Source: an uncultured Eubacteriales bacterium
GTDB lineage: Bacteria > Bacillota > Clostridia > Oscillospirales > Oscillospiraceae
Assembly (NCBI GenBank): GCA_902461475.1
Contig: CABPXX010000034.1
Location: forward strand, 1 to 9,221
Length of the DNA stretch: 9,221 nt
Direction of reading: 5' to 3'
Numbering within the stretch: position 1 is the stretch's first letter; the number at the start of each line of letters is the position of its first letter. The notes beneath the pieces were generated by a model. It did no database searches, had not been told where the DNA came from, and saw nothing but the letters and a program-made list of their open reading frames with translations. The translations under genes were made by a program, and so were the position numbers. Of this stretch, positions 1 to 6,272 are shown piece by piece.

Positions 1-1461
1 GGCGTTCTCGGCAATCATCCGCAGTAGACGCATGATGGCGGGGTGGTGGGTATCGCCAAACTCCTCCAGAGAGGGGTTCTGACGGTCCACAGCCAGGGTG
101 TACTGGGTCAGGTCATTGGTGCCGATGCTGAAGAAGTCAACCACCTTGGCCAGCTCGTCGCTGATGACGGCGGCGGCTGGGGTCTCGATCATAATGCCGT
201 GCTCCACTTCGCCCACAGGAATGCCCTGCTCCTCCAGTTCCTTGCGGAAGGCGTCGCACATCTCACGCACACGCTTGACTTCCCAGACAGAGGCGATCAT
301 GGGGAACATGACGCTGACAGGGCCGTGAGCGCTGGCACGGTAGATGGCGCGCATCTGAGTGCGGAACACCTCCGGACGGCGAATGCAGATACGGATGCCG
401 CGCAGACCCAGAGCGGGGTTCTCCTCGGCGTCCAGATTGAAGTAGTCAGCCTGCTTATCAGCACCGATATCCAGAGTACGGATGACGCAGGGACGGCCCT
501 GCAGACCCTCAACCACCTTGCGGTAAGCCTGGTACAGATCATCCTCAGTGGGATAGTCCTCACGGCCCAGATAGAGGAACTCACTACGCAGCAGGCCCAC
601 GCCCTCGGCGTCGCCCTTGATGACGTGCTCCACGTCGGAGGGGTTACCGATGTTGGCGTACAGCTTGATCTTCTGACCATTGCGGGTCACGGAGGGCTTA
701 CCACGGTAGGCTTCCAGCTCCTGCTGGTGGCGAATCACGGCCTCGCGCTTCTCGGTCATGGTCTTGAGAGTCTCATCGTCGGGCTGGATGTAATAGTTGC
801 CCTCGATGCAGTCCACCACCATCATCTGACCGCTCAGGGAGTCATCCATGGCGATGTCAGCCTTCACCAGGGAGGGGATACCCATGATGCGGGCCAAAAT
901 GGCGGTGTGGCTGTTGGCGGAACCGTGCTGAGTGACAAAAGCCAGGATCTTGTCCTTGGGCAGCTGAACGGTCTCAGAGGGAGTCAGGTCCTCGGCAATC
1001 AGAATGCCGGGCCGATCCATCTCAAAACCAGAGCTACCACCACACAGGATGTTGACCACACGGGTGGACACGTCGCGCACGTCCGTAGCACGGGCCTGCA
1101 TGTAGGAGTCGTCCATGGAAGCAAAGTCCATGGCAAACTCTTCACCAGTCTGCTTGACAGCCTGTGCGGCGCCCAGGCCGTTCTGGATCTTGGCCTGGAT
1201 GCTCTCCAGATAGTCCAGATCGTCCAGCATCATCATCTGGACATCCAGAATCATGGCCTGCTCCTCGCCCAGCTCCTTGGTGGCCTGATCCACCAGGTGC
1301 TGCAGCTGAGAAAGAGCAACCTCCTTGGCTTTGTCAAACTTCTGCTGCTCCACGGCGGGGTCGCCGCAGGAGACGGGCAGGGTGGCCTGCCCCTTGCGAT
1401 AGAGATAAACTGGGCCGATGGCCACGCCGGAGCAAACCGGCAATCCCGAACCTCGTATCAT
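1..1461 (-). CDS. ptsI: PTS enzyme I (phosphoenolpyruvate-protein phosphotransferase), C-terminus cut by window edge
   Basis: Cytoplasmic enzyme that takes phosphate from PEP and passes it to HPr, the first step of sugar uptake by the phosphotransferase system. 487 codons are present against about 570-575 in the family. Visible from the N-terminus: the swivelling His domain with the motif NSHTAILAR, whose His185 is the expected phospho-acceptor (E. coli His189), then the PEP-binding barrel with LLRSEFLY, RTLDIGADK, LGLRGIRIC, MFPMI and FSIGTNDLTQY. The region with the conserved catalytic cysteine (GxCGE) lies beyond the edge. The ATG at 1459-1461 is chosen because AGGAGG (1468-1473) sits 6 bases upstream. 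It is the third gene of the licT operon, 33 bases after the IIA gene. The bases before the active His read HGSANSH rather than the common GGxTSH, a variant I believe occurs in other Clostridia. Identity is very secure. Confidence 0.96.
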   Translation of the reverse strand, partial: MIRGSGLPVCSGVAIGPVYLYRKGQATLPVSCGDPAVEQQKFDKAKEVALSQLQHLVDQATKELGEEQAMILDVQMMMLDDLDYLESIQAKIQNGLGAAQAVKQTGEEFAMDFASMDDSYMQARATDVRDVSTRVVNILCGGSSGFEMDRPGILIAEDLTPSETVQLPKDKILAFVTQHGSANSHTAILARIMGIPSLVKADIAMDDSLSGQMMVVDCIEGNYYIQPDDETLKTMTEKREAVIRHQQELEAYRGKPSVTRNGQKIKLYANIGNPSDVEHVIKGDAEGVGLLRSEFLYLGREDYPTEDDLYQAYRKVVEGLQGRPCVIRTLDIGADKQADYFNLDAEENPALGLRGIRICIRRPEVFRTQMRAIYRASAHGPVSVMFPMIASVWEVKRVREMCDAFRKELEEQGIPVGEVEHGIMIETPAAAVISDELAKVVDFFSIGTNDLTQYTLAVDRQNPSLEEFGDTHHPAIMRLLRMIAENA

Positions 1462-1494
1462 AATGTGCCTCCTAAATTTATCTGATTTCTTTTT

Positions 1495-1989
1495 TTACTT
1501 TTTCAGAGTGAGCAGCACATCGCCAGCCTTTACGGGACCAGTGTGTCCTTCCACAGTGGAAAAGTTATCGGAATTGCAGATCACCATAGGGGTGATGGTG
1601 TCATAACCGTCCGCCTTGATGGCCTCACGGTCAAAGGTGATAAGCAACTGACCCTTCTTCACCTTGTCGCCGTTGGCAGCGTGAACGGTGTAGTGGGCAC
1701 CCTTCAGGTTCACGGTGTCCAGTCCCACGTGGATGAGCACCTCAGCACCGTTGTCAGCCTGGAGGCTCACAGCGTGGCCGGTGTCGAACATCATCTCCAC
1801 GGTGGCGTCACAGGGAGCAACCACCTGAGTGCCAGTGGGGCGGATGGCGATGCCCTTGCCCAGGATCTCCTCGCTGAACGTAGGATCGTTGACCTGGCTG
1901 ACCGGAACGGCCTCTCCGTCCATCGGGGCGTAGATCACCAGATCGTCTGCATGCGAAGACTTGCCCAGCAATTTGTCAAATAGTCCCAT
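1495..1989 (-). CDS. crr: Stand-alone PTS glucose-family IIA protein
   Basis: A 164-residue single-domain IIA protein of the glucose family (Crr-like). It accepts phosphate from HPr and hands it to a IIB domain, and in many bacteria also signals PTS state. The active-site pair is present: His72 in DTGHAVSL and His87 in EVLIHVGLDTV, 15 residues apart as in E. coli His75/His90; His87 would be the phosphorylated residue. The N-terminal MGLFDKLLG and the APMDGE segment are also typical. There are no IIB or IIC domains and no membrane segments, so it must serve a permease encoded elsewhere. The start overlaps the last 14 bases of licT, so translation is probably coupled; GGAG and AAGGA stretches lie just upstream. 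The symbol crr is given by family; the sugar served is unknown. Confidence 0.93.
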   Translation of the reverse strand: MGLFDKLLGKSSHADDLVIYAPMDGEAVPVSQVNDPTFSEEILGKGIAIRPTGTQVVAPCDATVEMMFDTGHAVSLQADNGAEVLIHVGLDTVNLKGAHYTVHAANGDKVKKGQLLITFDREAIKADGYDTITPMVICNSDNFSTVEGHTGPVKAGDVLLTLKK

Positions 1990-2842
1990 GTTCCTTCACT
2001 CCTTCTTTTCCTTTATTGATGCGGTGTAAGTGAACAGCCAGATAGGCTTTCTGTTCCTTGGATAATTCTTTCCCGCAGGCTGTTTCCAGCTCCTTGGTGA
2101 GGATTTCCGCCAGATGATAGTCCTGCGGGAATGCCTGCATAATCAGGTCAGAGAACTGCTCGTCTGCCGGGAGAGTATCCCGGGGGGAATAGAGGTCCAA
2201 TGCCAAGAACTTCAGATGAATGACCAACTCATCATAATAGATGGTGGTTCGATCTAAATGGAACTTGTCATTGGACTCCAGCGTGTGCAGCATCTGGCCC
2301 AGCGCCTGGGTGACCTTTAAGGTAATACCCAAAGACATCTCATGCTCAGCGTTGACCAGGTGTAGGGCAATGGAGGCCGCCTCATCCTGGGGAAGCGTCA
2401 CATTGAAACGACGCTGAATCTCCGTCAATGCGTGACAGCCGATGTTGTACTCCTGGGGATAAAACAGACGGACTTCCGTATGCAGGGCATTGGTAAACCC
2501 CATACCGGATTCCGCCCGGCGAATGGCAAAGCAGATGTGGTCGCACAGCGTCAGATAAATTCCCTCGTTGAGGGGATGATCCAGCACCTGAGTGGCGTAT
2601 TGAATCAGCTCCGTACAAAACTCCACCTGAGGCTGGGGACAGCGGGCCAGCAGGTCCTTCAACTGTTCCAGATTGGCGGGATTGGAGATGCTGAACACCT
2701 TTTCCACGCGCTCCTGATCAATCACCACGCCCTGCTTGACACCAAACCCAAGTCCGCGTCCCATGACGATGTGTTCCTGTTTGTTCTCGTCCAAGCAGCT
2801 AACAATGTTATTATTGATCGTTTTAAGCACATGGAATACCAC
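1976..2842 (-). CDS. licT: LicT/BglG-family transcription antiterminator
   Basis: RNA-binding antiterminator of 288 residues (B. subtilis LicT is about 277). Residues 1-56 form the CAT RNA-binding domain, with KTINNNIVSC and MGRGLGF followed by ERVEKVF. Two PTS regulation domains (PRDs) follow, about 65-170 and 171-280. All four regulatory histidines are present: His102 (DHICFAI), His161 (ALHLVNAE), His209 (DELVIHL) and His271 (AVHLHRI), each two residues later than in LicT. In the family, phosphorylation of these by the PTS controls dimerisation and activity. The start is the GTG at 2840-2842, with AGAGGAGG 7 bases upstream; CAT domains begin here, and an upstream in-frame GTG at 2923 would put coding sequence inside the terminator hairpin. 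The gene is first in an operon with IIA and ptsI and has its own RAT in the leader, so it very likely regulates itself. The symbol is by family; the inducing sugar is not evident. Confidence 0.93.
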   Translation of the reverse strand: MVFHVLKTINNNIVSCLDENKQEHIVMGRGLGFGVKQGVVIDQERVEKVFSISNPANLEQLKDLLARCPQPQVEFCTELIQYATQVLDHPLNEGIYLTLCDHICFAIRRAESGMGFTNALHTEVRLFYPQEYNIGCHALTEIQRRFNVTLPQDEAASIALHLVNAEHEMSLGITLKVTQALGQMLHTLESNDKFHLDRTTIYYDELVIHLKFLALDLYSPRDTLPADEQFSDLIMQAFPQDYHLAEILTKELETACGKELSKEQKAYLAVHLHRINKGKEGVKEHGTI

Positions 2843-2847
2843 CGTAA

Positions 2848-2857
2848 TTCCTCCTCT
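2848..2857 (-). promoter_or_regulatory. Ribosome binding site deciding the licT GTG start
   Basis: The minus strand reads AGAGGAGGAA, a near-perfect Shine-Dalgarno. AGGAGG lies 7 bases before the GTG at 2842, and no ATG is available in that frame nearby. This excludes the longer open frame that starts at 2923. Confidence 0.85.
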
Positions 2858-2877
2858 GAATGGAAATCGAAAGGACG

Positions 2878-2968
2878 AAAAAAGAGAAAAACCAGGCCTC
2901 ACCCGTAACAGAGAATTGGGCACCGCCCAGACACATCAGCTCTGTAATTTCGTCAAGGTGAGTCCCGG
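2878..2968 (-). terminator. RAT-controlled intrinsic terminator in the licT leader
   Basis: The 5' arm at 2968-2957 (CCGGGACTCACC) pairs with the 3' arm at 2903-2892 (GGTGAGGCCTGG) with one G-U pair and one mismatch. The run TTTTTCTCTTTTTT follows at 2891-2878. Nested inside are ACAGAG (2945-2940) with CTCTGT (2913-2908) and an inner hairpin TGGGC-GGT-GCCCA (2929-2917). The two 5'-most bases of the terminator are also the last CC of the RAT, so the two structures exclude each other, as in known LicT/SacY leaders. It would stop transcription before licT unless LicT is bound. Pairing was read by eye; energies were not computed. Confidence 0.85.
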
Positions 2969-2995
2969 TTTTGCCCGCCTATGCGGTAACAATCC
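2967..2995 (-). promoter_or_regulatory. Ribonucleic antiterminator (RAT), LicT binding site
   Basis: The leader RNA has the 29-base architecture of a LicT/SacY-family RAT: it opens with GGATTGTTAC and closes with GGGCAAAACC. The apical stem is CCGC/GCGG with loop AUAG. Conserved GGATTGTTAC and GGCAAAACC ends are the hallmark of RATs bound by CAT domains. It lies 12-40 bases into the predicted transcript, just before the terminator it overlaps, and 125 bases before the gene of its likely binding protein. Confidence 0.88.
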
Positions 2996-3011
2996 AAGCT
3001 ACTGGATAAAT

Positions 3012-3038
3012 ATTATAAAATAAGCTTGGATTTGTCAA
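3012..3038 (-). promoter_or_regulatory. Promoter of the licT-IIA-ptsI operon
   Basis: A perfect -35 TTGACA (3038-3033) and a perfect -10 TATAAT (3017-3012) are 15 bases apart on the minus strand; a shifted -10, TAATAT, gives the usual 17. Transcription would begin near 3005, giving a leader of about 160 bases that contains the RAT and terminator. Its strength fits control by attenuation rather than by initiation. Confidence 0.75.
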
Positions 3039-3076
3039 TAGTATTTTAGACAAAAGAGATAAGACCGGACTCATTC

Positions 3077-3100
3077 ACAAAATTTCACTGAAATTTTTGT
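3077..3100. repeat. AT-rich inverted repeat between cutC and the licT promoter
   Basis: An imperfect hairpin of about 10 pairs: ACAAAATTTCA faces TGAAATTTTTGT with one bulged base and a three-base loop. It lies 25-48 bases beyond the cutC stop. On the cutC transcript it is followed by GAATGAGTCC, not by a U run, so it is at best a weak terminator. It could instead protect a 3' end. Confidence 0.4.
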
Positions 3101-3124
3101 TGATATTTACCTTTGCATTTTAGG

Positions 3125-3859
3125 TCATTTTTGGGTTAGTGCTGCATAAGCGCTGCGTACTAAGCCCTCATCTGTGTAAAATCGCTCATATTCACTGGCA
3201 AAGGGCAATCCCATGGGAACTCCCTCCCGACGGAACTGCATACCGCCCTCCACCGTGCGTTTTCCCGACATGTGGAATGCAGAAATTCCTGTGCGCTCCC
3301 GGATGACAGGAATGTTCTCCGGGCTCACGCCGCTGCCTGCCAACAGGGTAATCCGCCCGTCCGCCTGCTGTTGCAACTGGGCCAAAGTCTCCACTCCCTC
3401 CAGGGCTGTGGCCGCCTGGCCGGAGGTAAGGATGGTGTCAAAGTCCAGGGTGACCGCCGTCTCCAGGCCCTGCTGGGCATCGGCGCACACATCGAACGCC
3501 CGGTGCAGCGTTTTTCCCAAAGGTCCGGCAGCTTCAACCAGGGAAGAGAGGAAGGGTACATCCAAGGTCCCGTCCGGGCACAGCGCACCAATCACCACGC
3601 CGTCTACACCCAGGGAGCGGCACAACTCCACCTCTTTGTACAGGATCTCCTGTTCAGAGGGAGTGTACAGGAAATCGCCGAAGCGAGGGCGCAGCAACAC
3701 ACGCACTGGCACATCCAGCTTCTGTACCGCCTCAATGAGATAGGGGCTGGGACTGGTCCCGCCAATGATCAAATTGCCGCACAGCTCCAGTCGGGTGGCG
3801 CCACCCACCACAGCAGCACGAGCCGATTCCACACTGTCGACACAAATTTCCAAAGTCAT
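3125..3859 (-). CDS. cutC: CutC family protein (putative copper homeostasis, TIM barrel)
   Basis: A 244-residue CutC-family protein, near the usual 240-250. Family motifs in order: TLEICVDS at the N-terminus, GATRLELCGNL, VRVLLRPRFGDFLY, KTLHRAFDV, DTILTSGQ, LLAGSGVSPENI and FHMSGKR, all typical of the barrel. The family was named for copper tolerance in E. coli, but its biochemical activity is not established, and I recall that the copper phenotype there was traced to a small RNA (MicL) encoded within the gene. The product is probably cytoplasmic; no signal peptide is seen. The ATG at 3859 is chosen because AGGAGG (3873-3868) lies 8 bases upstream; the in-frame GTG at 3868 falls inside that Shine-Dalgarno. 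It appears monocistronic, between the terminator of the upstream gene and the licT promoter. No metal-responsive operator was recognised. Confidence 0.93.
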   Translation of the reverse strand: MTLEICVDSVESARAAVVGGATRLELCGNLIIGGTSPSPYLIEAVQKLDVPVRVLLRPRFGDFLYTPSEQEILYKEVELCRSLGVDGVVIGALCPDGTLDVPFLSSLVEAAGPLGKTLHRAFDVCADAQQGLETAVTLDFDTILTSGQAATALEGVETLAQLQQQADGRITLLAGSGVSPENIPVIRERTGISAFHMSGKRTVEGGMQFRREGVPMGLPFASEYERFYTDEGLVRSAYAALTQK

Positions 3860-3866
3860 TATGACC

Positions 3867-3873
3867 ACCTCCT
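3867..3873 (-). promoter_or_regulatory. Ribosome binding site deciding the cutC ATG start
   Basis: The minus strand reads AGGAGGT, 8 bases before the ATG at 3859. It overlaps the upstream in-frame GTG at 3866-3868, which therefore cannot be the start. Confidence 0.8.
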
Positions 3874-3897
3874 GTCATCGGTAGAATGCTTTTATAT

Positions 3898-3926
3898 ATC
3901 ATAAACAAAAATTGCACGGAGCACAA
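3898..3926 (-). promoter_or_regulatory. Possible cutC promoter
   Basis: TATGAT (3903-3898) matches the -10 consensus at five of six positions. It lies 17 bases from TTGTGC (3926-3921), a poor -35. Position and spacing fit a transcript starting about 30 bases before the cutC start. The weak -35 keeps confidence low. Confidence 0.4.
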
Positions 3927-3950
3927 GTGGTATTCTTTTCAAGTAGGCGC

Positions 3951-3995
3951 AAAATAGCACCCTCAGCTTTCTGTTGCCGGAAAGCTGAGGGTGCT
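3951..3995 (-). terminator. Intrinsic terminator after the DUF4914-like gene
   Basis: A perfect 16-pair stem (3995-3980 with 3971-3956) with an 8-base loop, beginning 5 bases beyond the stop codon at 4001. On the minus strand it is followed by ATTTTGCG, a short U run. It separates the upstream gene from cutC. On the plus strand no U run follows, so it is read as one-directional. Confidence 0.85.
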
Positions 3996-4000
3996 GGTTC

Positions 4001-5876
4001 TCATTTCAGGCCGAGGGGAGTAATTGCGCAGTAGTCTTCGATGGTGCCGTGCTTTTTGAAGCACTCCAGGATTTTCTTGCCCACGGGGTGGAGCTCTTCC
4101 ACGTCAAAGGCCTCCAGCTCTTTGGCGAAGAAGTCGTAGAGAATCTGGGCACCCTTCTGGTAGCCCTCCATCCCCATCTGCTCCTGGGTCTCAGGGTGCA
4201 GGAAGGTGGTGCGGATCTCCTGGCCGTCTACCTTCATCTCCTTCATGCAGTAGCCCAGCAGGGAGCAGGGGGCGGGGGTGAGACGGTCCATTTTCATATT
4301 CACGCCGCCGCGGCGGGCCAGATACTCTCTGGCAATCCACTCCGCAGCAAAGCCGATGCGATACACACCGATGTGCTGGTTGGGAATCAGAACATACTTG
4401 GTGTTGGGGGAGTTCAGAATCTGCTCCAGCAGCAGGTTGGCCTGCACCACCTTACGGCCAGTGGCAAAGGGCCAATAGGAGCCCACGCCCTCACTGGCCA
4501 GGGGAGAGTTTCCGCTGATGCTGGGGTTCTTAAAGCCACGGGGGGCCACCAGACGCCACAGCCAAGCCAGAGCAGGGGGAATGATGTGCATCAGACCCAT
4601 GATGCCGTAGTCCGGGTGAGCGGCGCTGGAGGGAGGCATACGCACGCCGAAGCTGCGCACATCCACCTCTACAGGGGACATCTCGATGTTGTCCACCATA
4701 GTGCGGGGAATAATCACACGGGGGTTGGGGCAGGGCTTGCCGTTGGAGTCCATGGTGTGGTCCCAAACCAAGCAGGTAGCACCGGGAACACCGTCGATGT
4801 TGAAGAACATCAGAGGCTTCTCGCTCTCAATGGTGATGCGCTCGTACATGGGATCGCTGCCATACTCGGTGATGCCGTCCACGCGGAGGAACCAGCCGTC
4901 CTCACCGTCGTACAGGGCCAGCTTGCCGCTCTCCGTCTGGAAAGAGGGGTGGCAGATGGCCATATCATCGGTGACCGGATGAATGGTACAGGTATCGCTC
5001 ATGTGCAGGTAATCCCGCTCGCCGTTCTCCAGGTTGGTACCCAGCAGCACACGGCCATCGGACACACGGTGCACATCCTGAAGCAGCTCGCTCTTGCCAC
5101 CGCCAGAAGCGCCCTCGTGCATCATCACCATCTCATTCTCATAGGGGGTGACAATGCGGGCAGCGGAGGCGTGGGCAGTCACCCAGCCCTCCTGTTCGCC
5201 GATATCCAGCAGCACGCTGTAAATACCCTTCTTGGCGGCCGGGATAGAGGTTATAAGAGAACACCTCGTGGCGGTCCTCCAGACGATTGTGCACGCACAC
5301 CTGTCTGCCGTTGAAGTGGGTGTGGCGGAAGGGGGGAGCAACATAGACAATGGCGCGGGGCTTAAAGTTGTGAATGTCCTTGCCACTGACAAAGGACTGG
5401 AGCTGAGACAGGGCAAAGGCAAAGAAGGCCGCATTGCGGGGACACACCAGCAGAGCCTCATAGCCATACTCCTTGCCGCCCGCCATAAAGGGCACCAGGA
5501 TCAGCTCCTGACGGGCCAGCCACTTATAGGTCTCGATCTTCAACTTCTCGAAGTCGTAGCCGTACACATCCTTAAAGCGGGGCTTATCCGTGGGGAGATC
5601 ATCGCCAATGCGCATACAGTCCGGATCGCGACGGCGCATATAGTCCTCGGCGAAGTTGACGGCAGCACCGTTCTTGCAACGGGAGACCACTGCCTCCTTC
5701 ACCAGCTCACCATTGACCCGGTAGCAGACATCCACCTGATTGGTATTGGTTCCGTTATTGCCAAAAATCAGGCCGTACAGCATTTCCTCCGTCTTGGGAA
5801 TGATGATACTAGGGCTGTTGTCCAGTATCTTTTCCAGGTCGGGAGGGAGCACAAACTCTTCCAACAACACGTTCAT
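4001..5876 (-). pseudogene. DUF4914-like P-loop protein (PEP-carboxykinase/HPr-kinase-like), split by a frameshift
   Basis: A large protein of about 625 residues read in two frames. The N-terminal part (ATG at 5876, AGAGG upstream) contains RRRDPDCM, DDLPTDKPRFKD, PFMAGGKEYGY and APPFRHTHF up to SYNLYPG. The reading then has to move near 5234-5246 to continue as AAKKGIYSVLLDIGEQEGW, on to the stop at 4001. The second part carries a P-loop GASGGGKSE (5113-5087), close to the HPr kinase motif GxSGxGKSE and to PEP carboxykinase GxSGxGKT, then HPVTDDMAICHP, FNIDGVPGAT and IPNQHIGVYRIGF. From memory this matches DUF4914, a family of unknown function; the name is less certain than the P-loop relation. 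Read without correction, the first frame stops at 5139, before the P-loop, after 245 residues, so the product would be inactive. Both halves look intact otherwise, which favours a recent mutation or a sequence error. Own promoter and terminator suggest a single-gene unit. Confidence 0.75.
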
Positions 5877-5917
5877 GTACCGCAACCTCTTTTCCGTGAC
5901 ATAGTTTGAAATTTAAC

Positions 5918-5935
5918 ATACTACACGTAGAGTAT
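5918..5935. promoter_or_regulatory. Palindrome overlapping the -10 of the DUF4914-like gene, candidate operator
   Basis: The sequence has the symmetric form ATACTnnACGTnnAGTAT, 14 of 18 positions in dyad symmetry. It spans the predicted -10 (5936-5931) and start site of the minus-strand promoter. Its place suits a repressor site; no regulator can be named. Confidence 0.4.
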
Positions 5936-5958
5936 CAAACTTGACGGCGACTTGTCAA
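5931..5958 (-). promoter_or_regulatory. Promoter of the DUF4914-like gene
   Basis: A perfect -35 TTGACA (5958-5953) is 16 bases from GATACT (5936-5931), which matches the -10 consensus at four of six positions. The transcript would start near 5924, leaving a leader of about 48 bases before the ATG at 5876. Confidence 0.65.
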
Positions 5959-6192
5959 CCACTCTTTTCTTGCAAGATCATTTTTCCTGTCTTGCATTTT
6001 CCGTTTTTTTCTAATTCGTTTCAACCGTTCTTATTTGATTTGTACCGCATTTATCTAGAAACTCCTTCCATACCACGACAATTTTTCCTGTTTTATCGTT
6101 TCGGATATCCTTTTTCGCAAATGGTCGAATTTTTGTGAGGAAATTAATATTTCATACTTTGTTAACATTTTCCCTTCGCTTCCCAAGACATC

Positions 6193-6221
6193 TTGCATTT
6201 TGCCTTATTTTCCTGTATACT
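6193..6221 (+). promoter_or_regulatory. Possible promoter of the metF operon
   Basis: TATACT (6216-6221) matches the -10 consensus at five of six positions. It lies 17 bases from TTGCAT (6193-6198), a partial -35. The start would be near 6228, giving a leader of about 45 bases, too short for a riboswitch. The -35 overlaps the third TCTTGCA copy. Confidence 0.5.
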
Positions 6222-6272
6222 CACAAAAGATACAGCTATTTAGCGAAAAAAAGCAAACGAGTGAGGTACCCC

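Larger units (their letters stand above)
5877..6272. other. T-rich divergent intergenic region
   Basis: 396 bases without a convincing gene between two divergent genes. The plus strand is rich in T. It holds the left promoter (5931-5958) with an overlapping palindrome, and the metF promoter near 6193-6221. Three copies of TCTTGCA occur at 5968-5974 (inside the palindrome TCTTGCAAGA), 5990-5996 and 6191-6197, and TTTTCCTGT recurs at 5982-5990, 6083-6091 and 6208-6216. I see no S-box, cobalamin, T-box or other riboswitch core. Short open frames here have no ribosome binding site and low-complexity translations. Confidence 0.7.

Noticed and set aside
43..1485. 480-residue open frame on the plus strand
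   Set aside because: It is antisense to ptsI, whose conserved motifs are unmistakable. Its translation is rich in H, L, V and G without a family signature, as expected from the complement of GC-rich codons.
2843..2923. 27-residue N-terminal extension of LicT
   Set aside because: The extension lies in the terminator stem and U run; a strong Shine-Dalgarno places the start at 2842, where the CAT domain begins.
3956..3995. Bidirectional terminator
   Set aside because: The stem is perfect, but only the minus strand is followed by a U run, and no plus-strand gene ends here.
4049..5314. 421-residue open frame on the plus strand
   Set aside because: Antisense to the conserved P-loop protein gene and of the same shadow composition; no ribosome binding site or recognisable domain.
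5139..5467. Two separate overlapping genes instead of one frameshifted gene
   Set aside because: The 3' frame before 5246 translates to low-complexity sequence with no start signal, and the 5' frame after it loses similarity; the good halves join at a single point.
5941..6138. 65-residue open frame in the divergent intergenic region
   Set aside because: It begins at a TTG with no Shine-Dalgarno and its translation is mostly F, P, L and S from T-rich DNA.
6135..6272. 46-residue N-terminal extension of MetF
   Set aside because: T-rich, low-complexity translation spanning the predicted promoter; the ATG at 6273 has a ribosome binding site and matches the family N-terminus.
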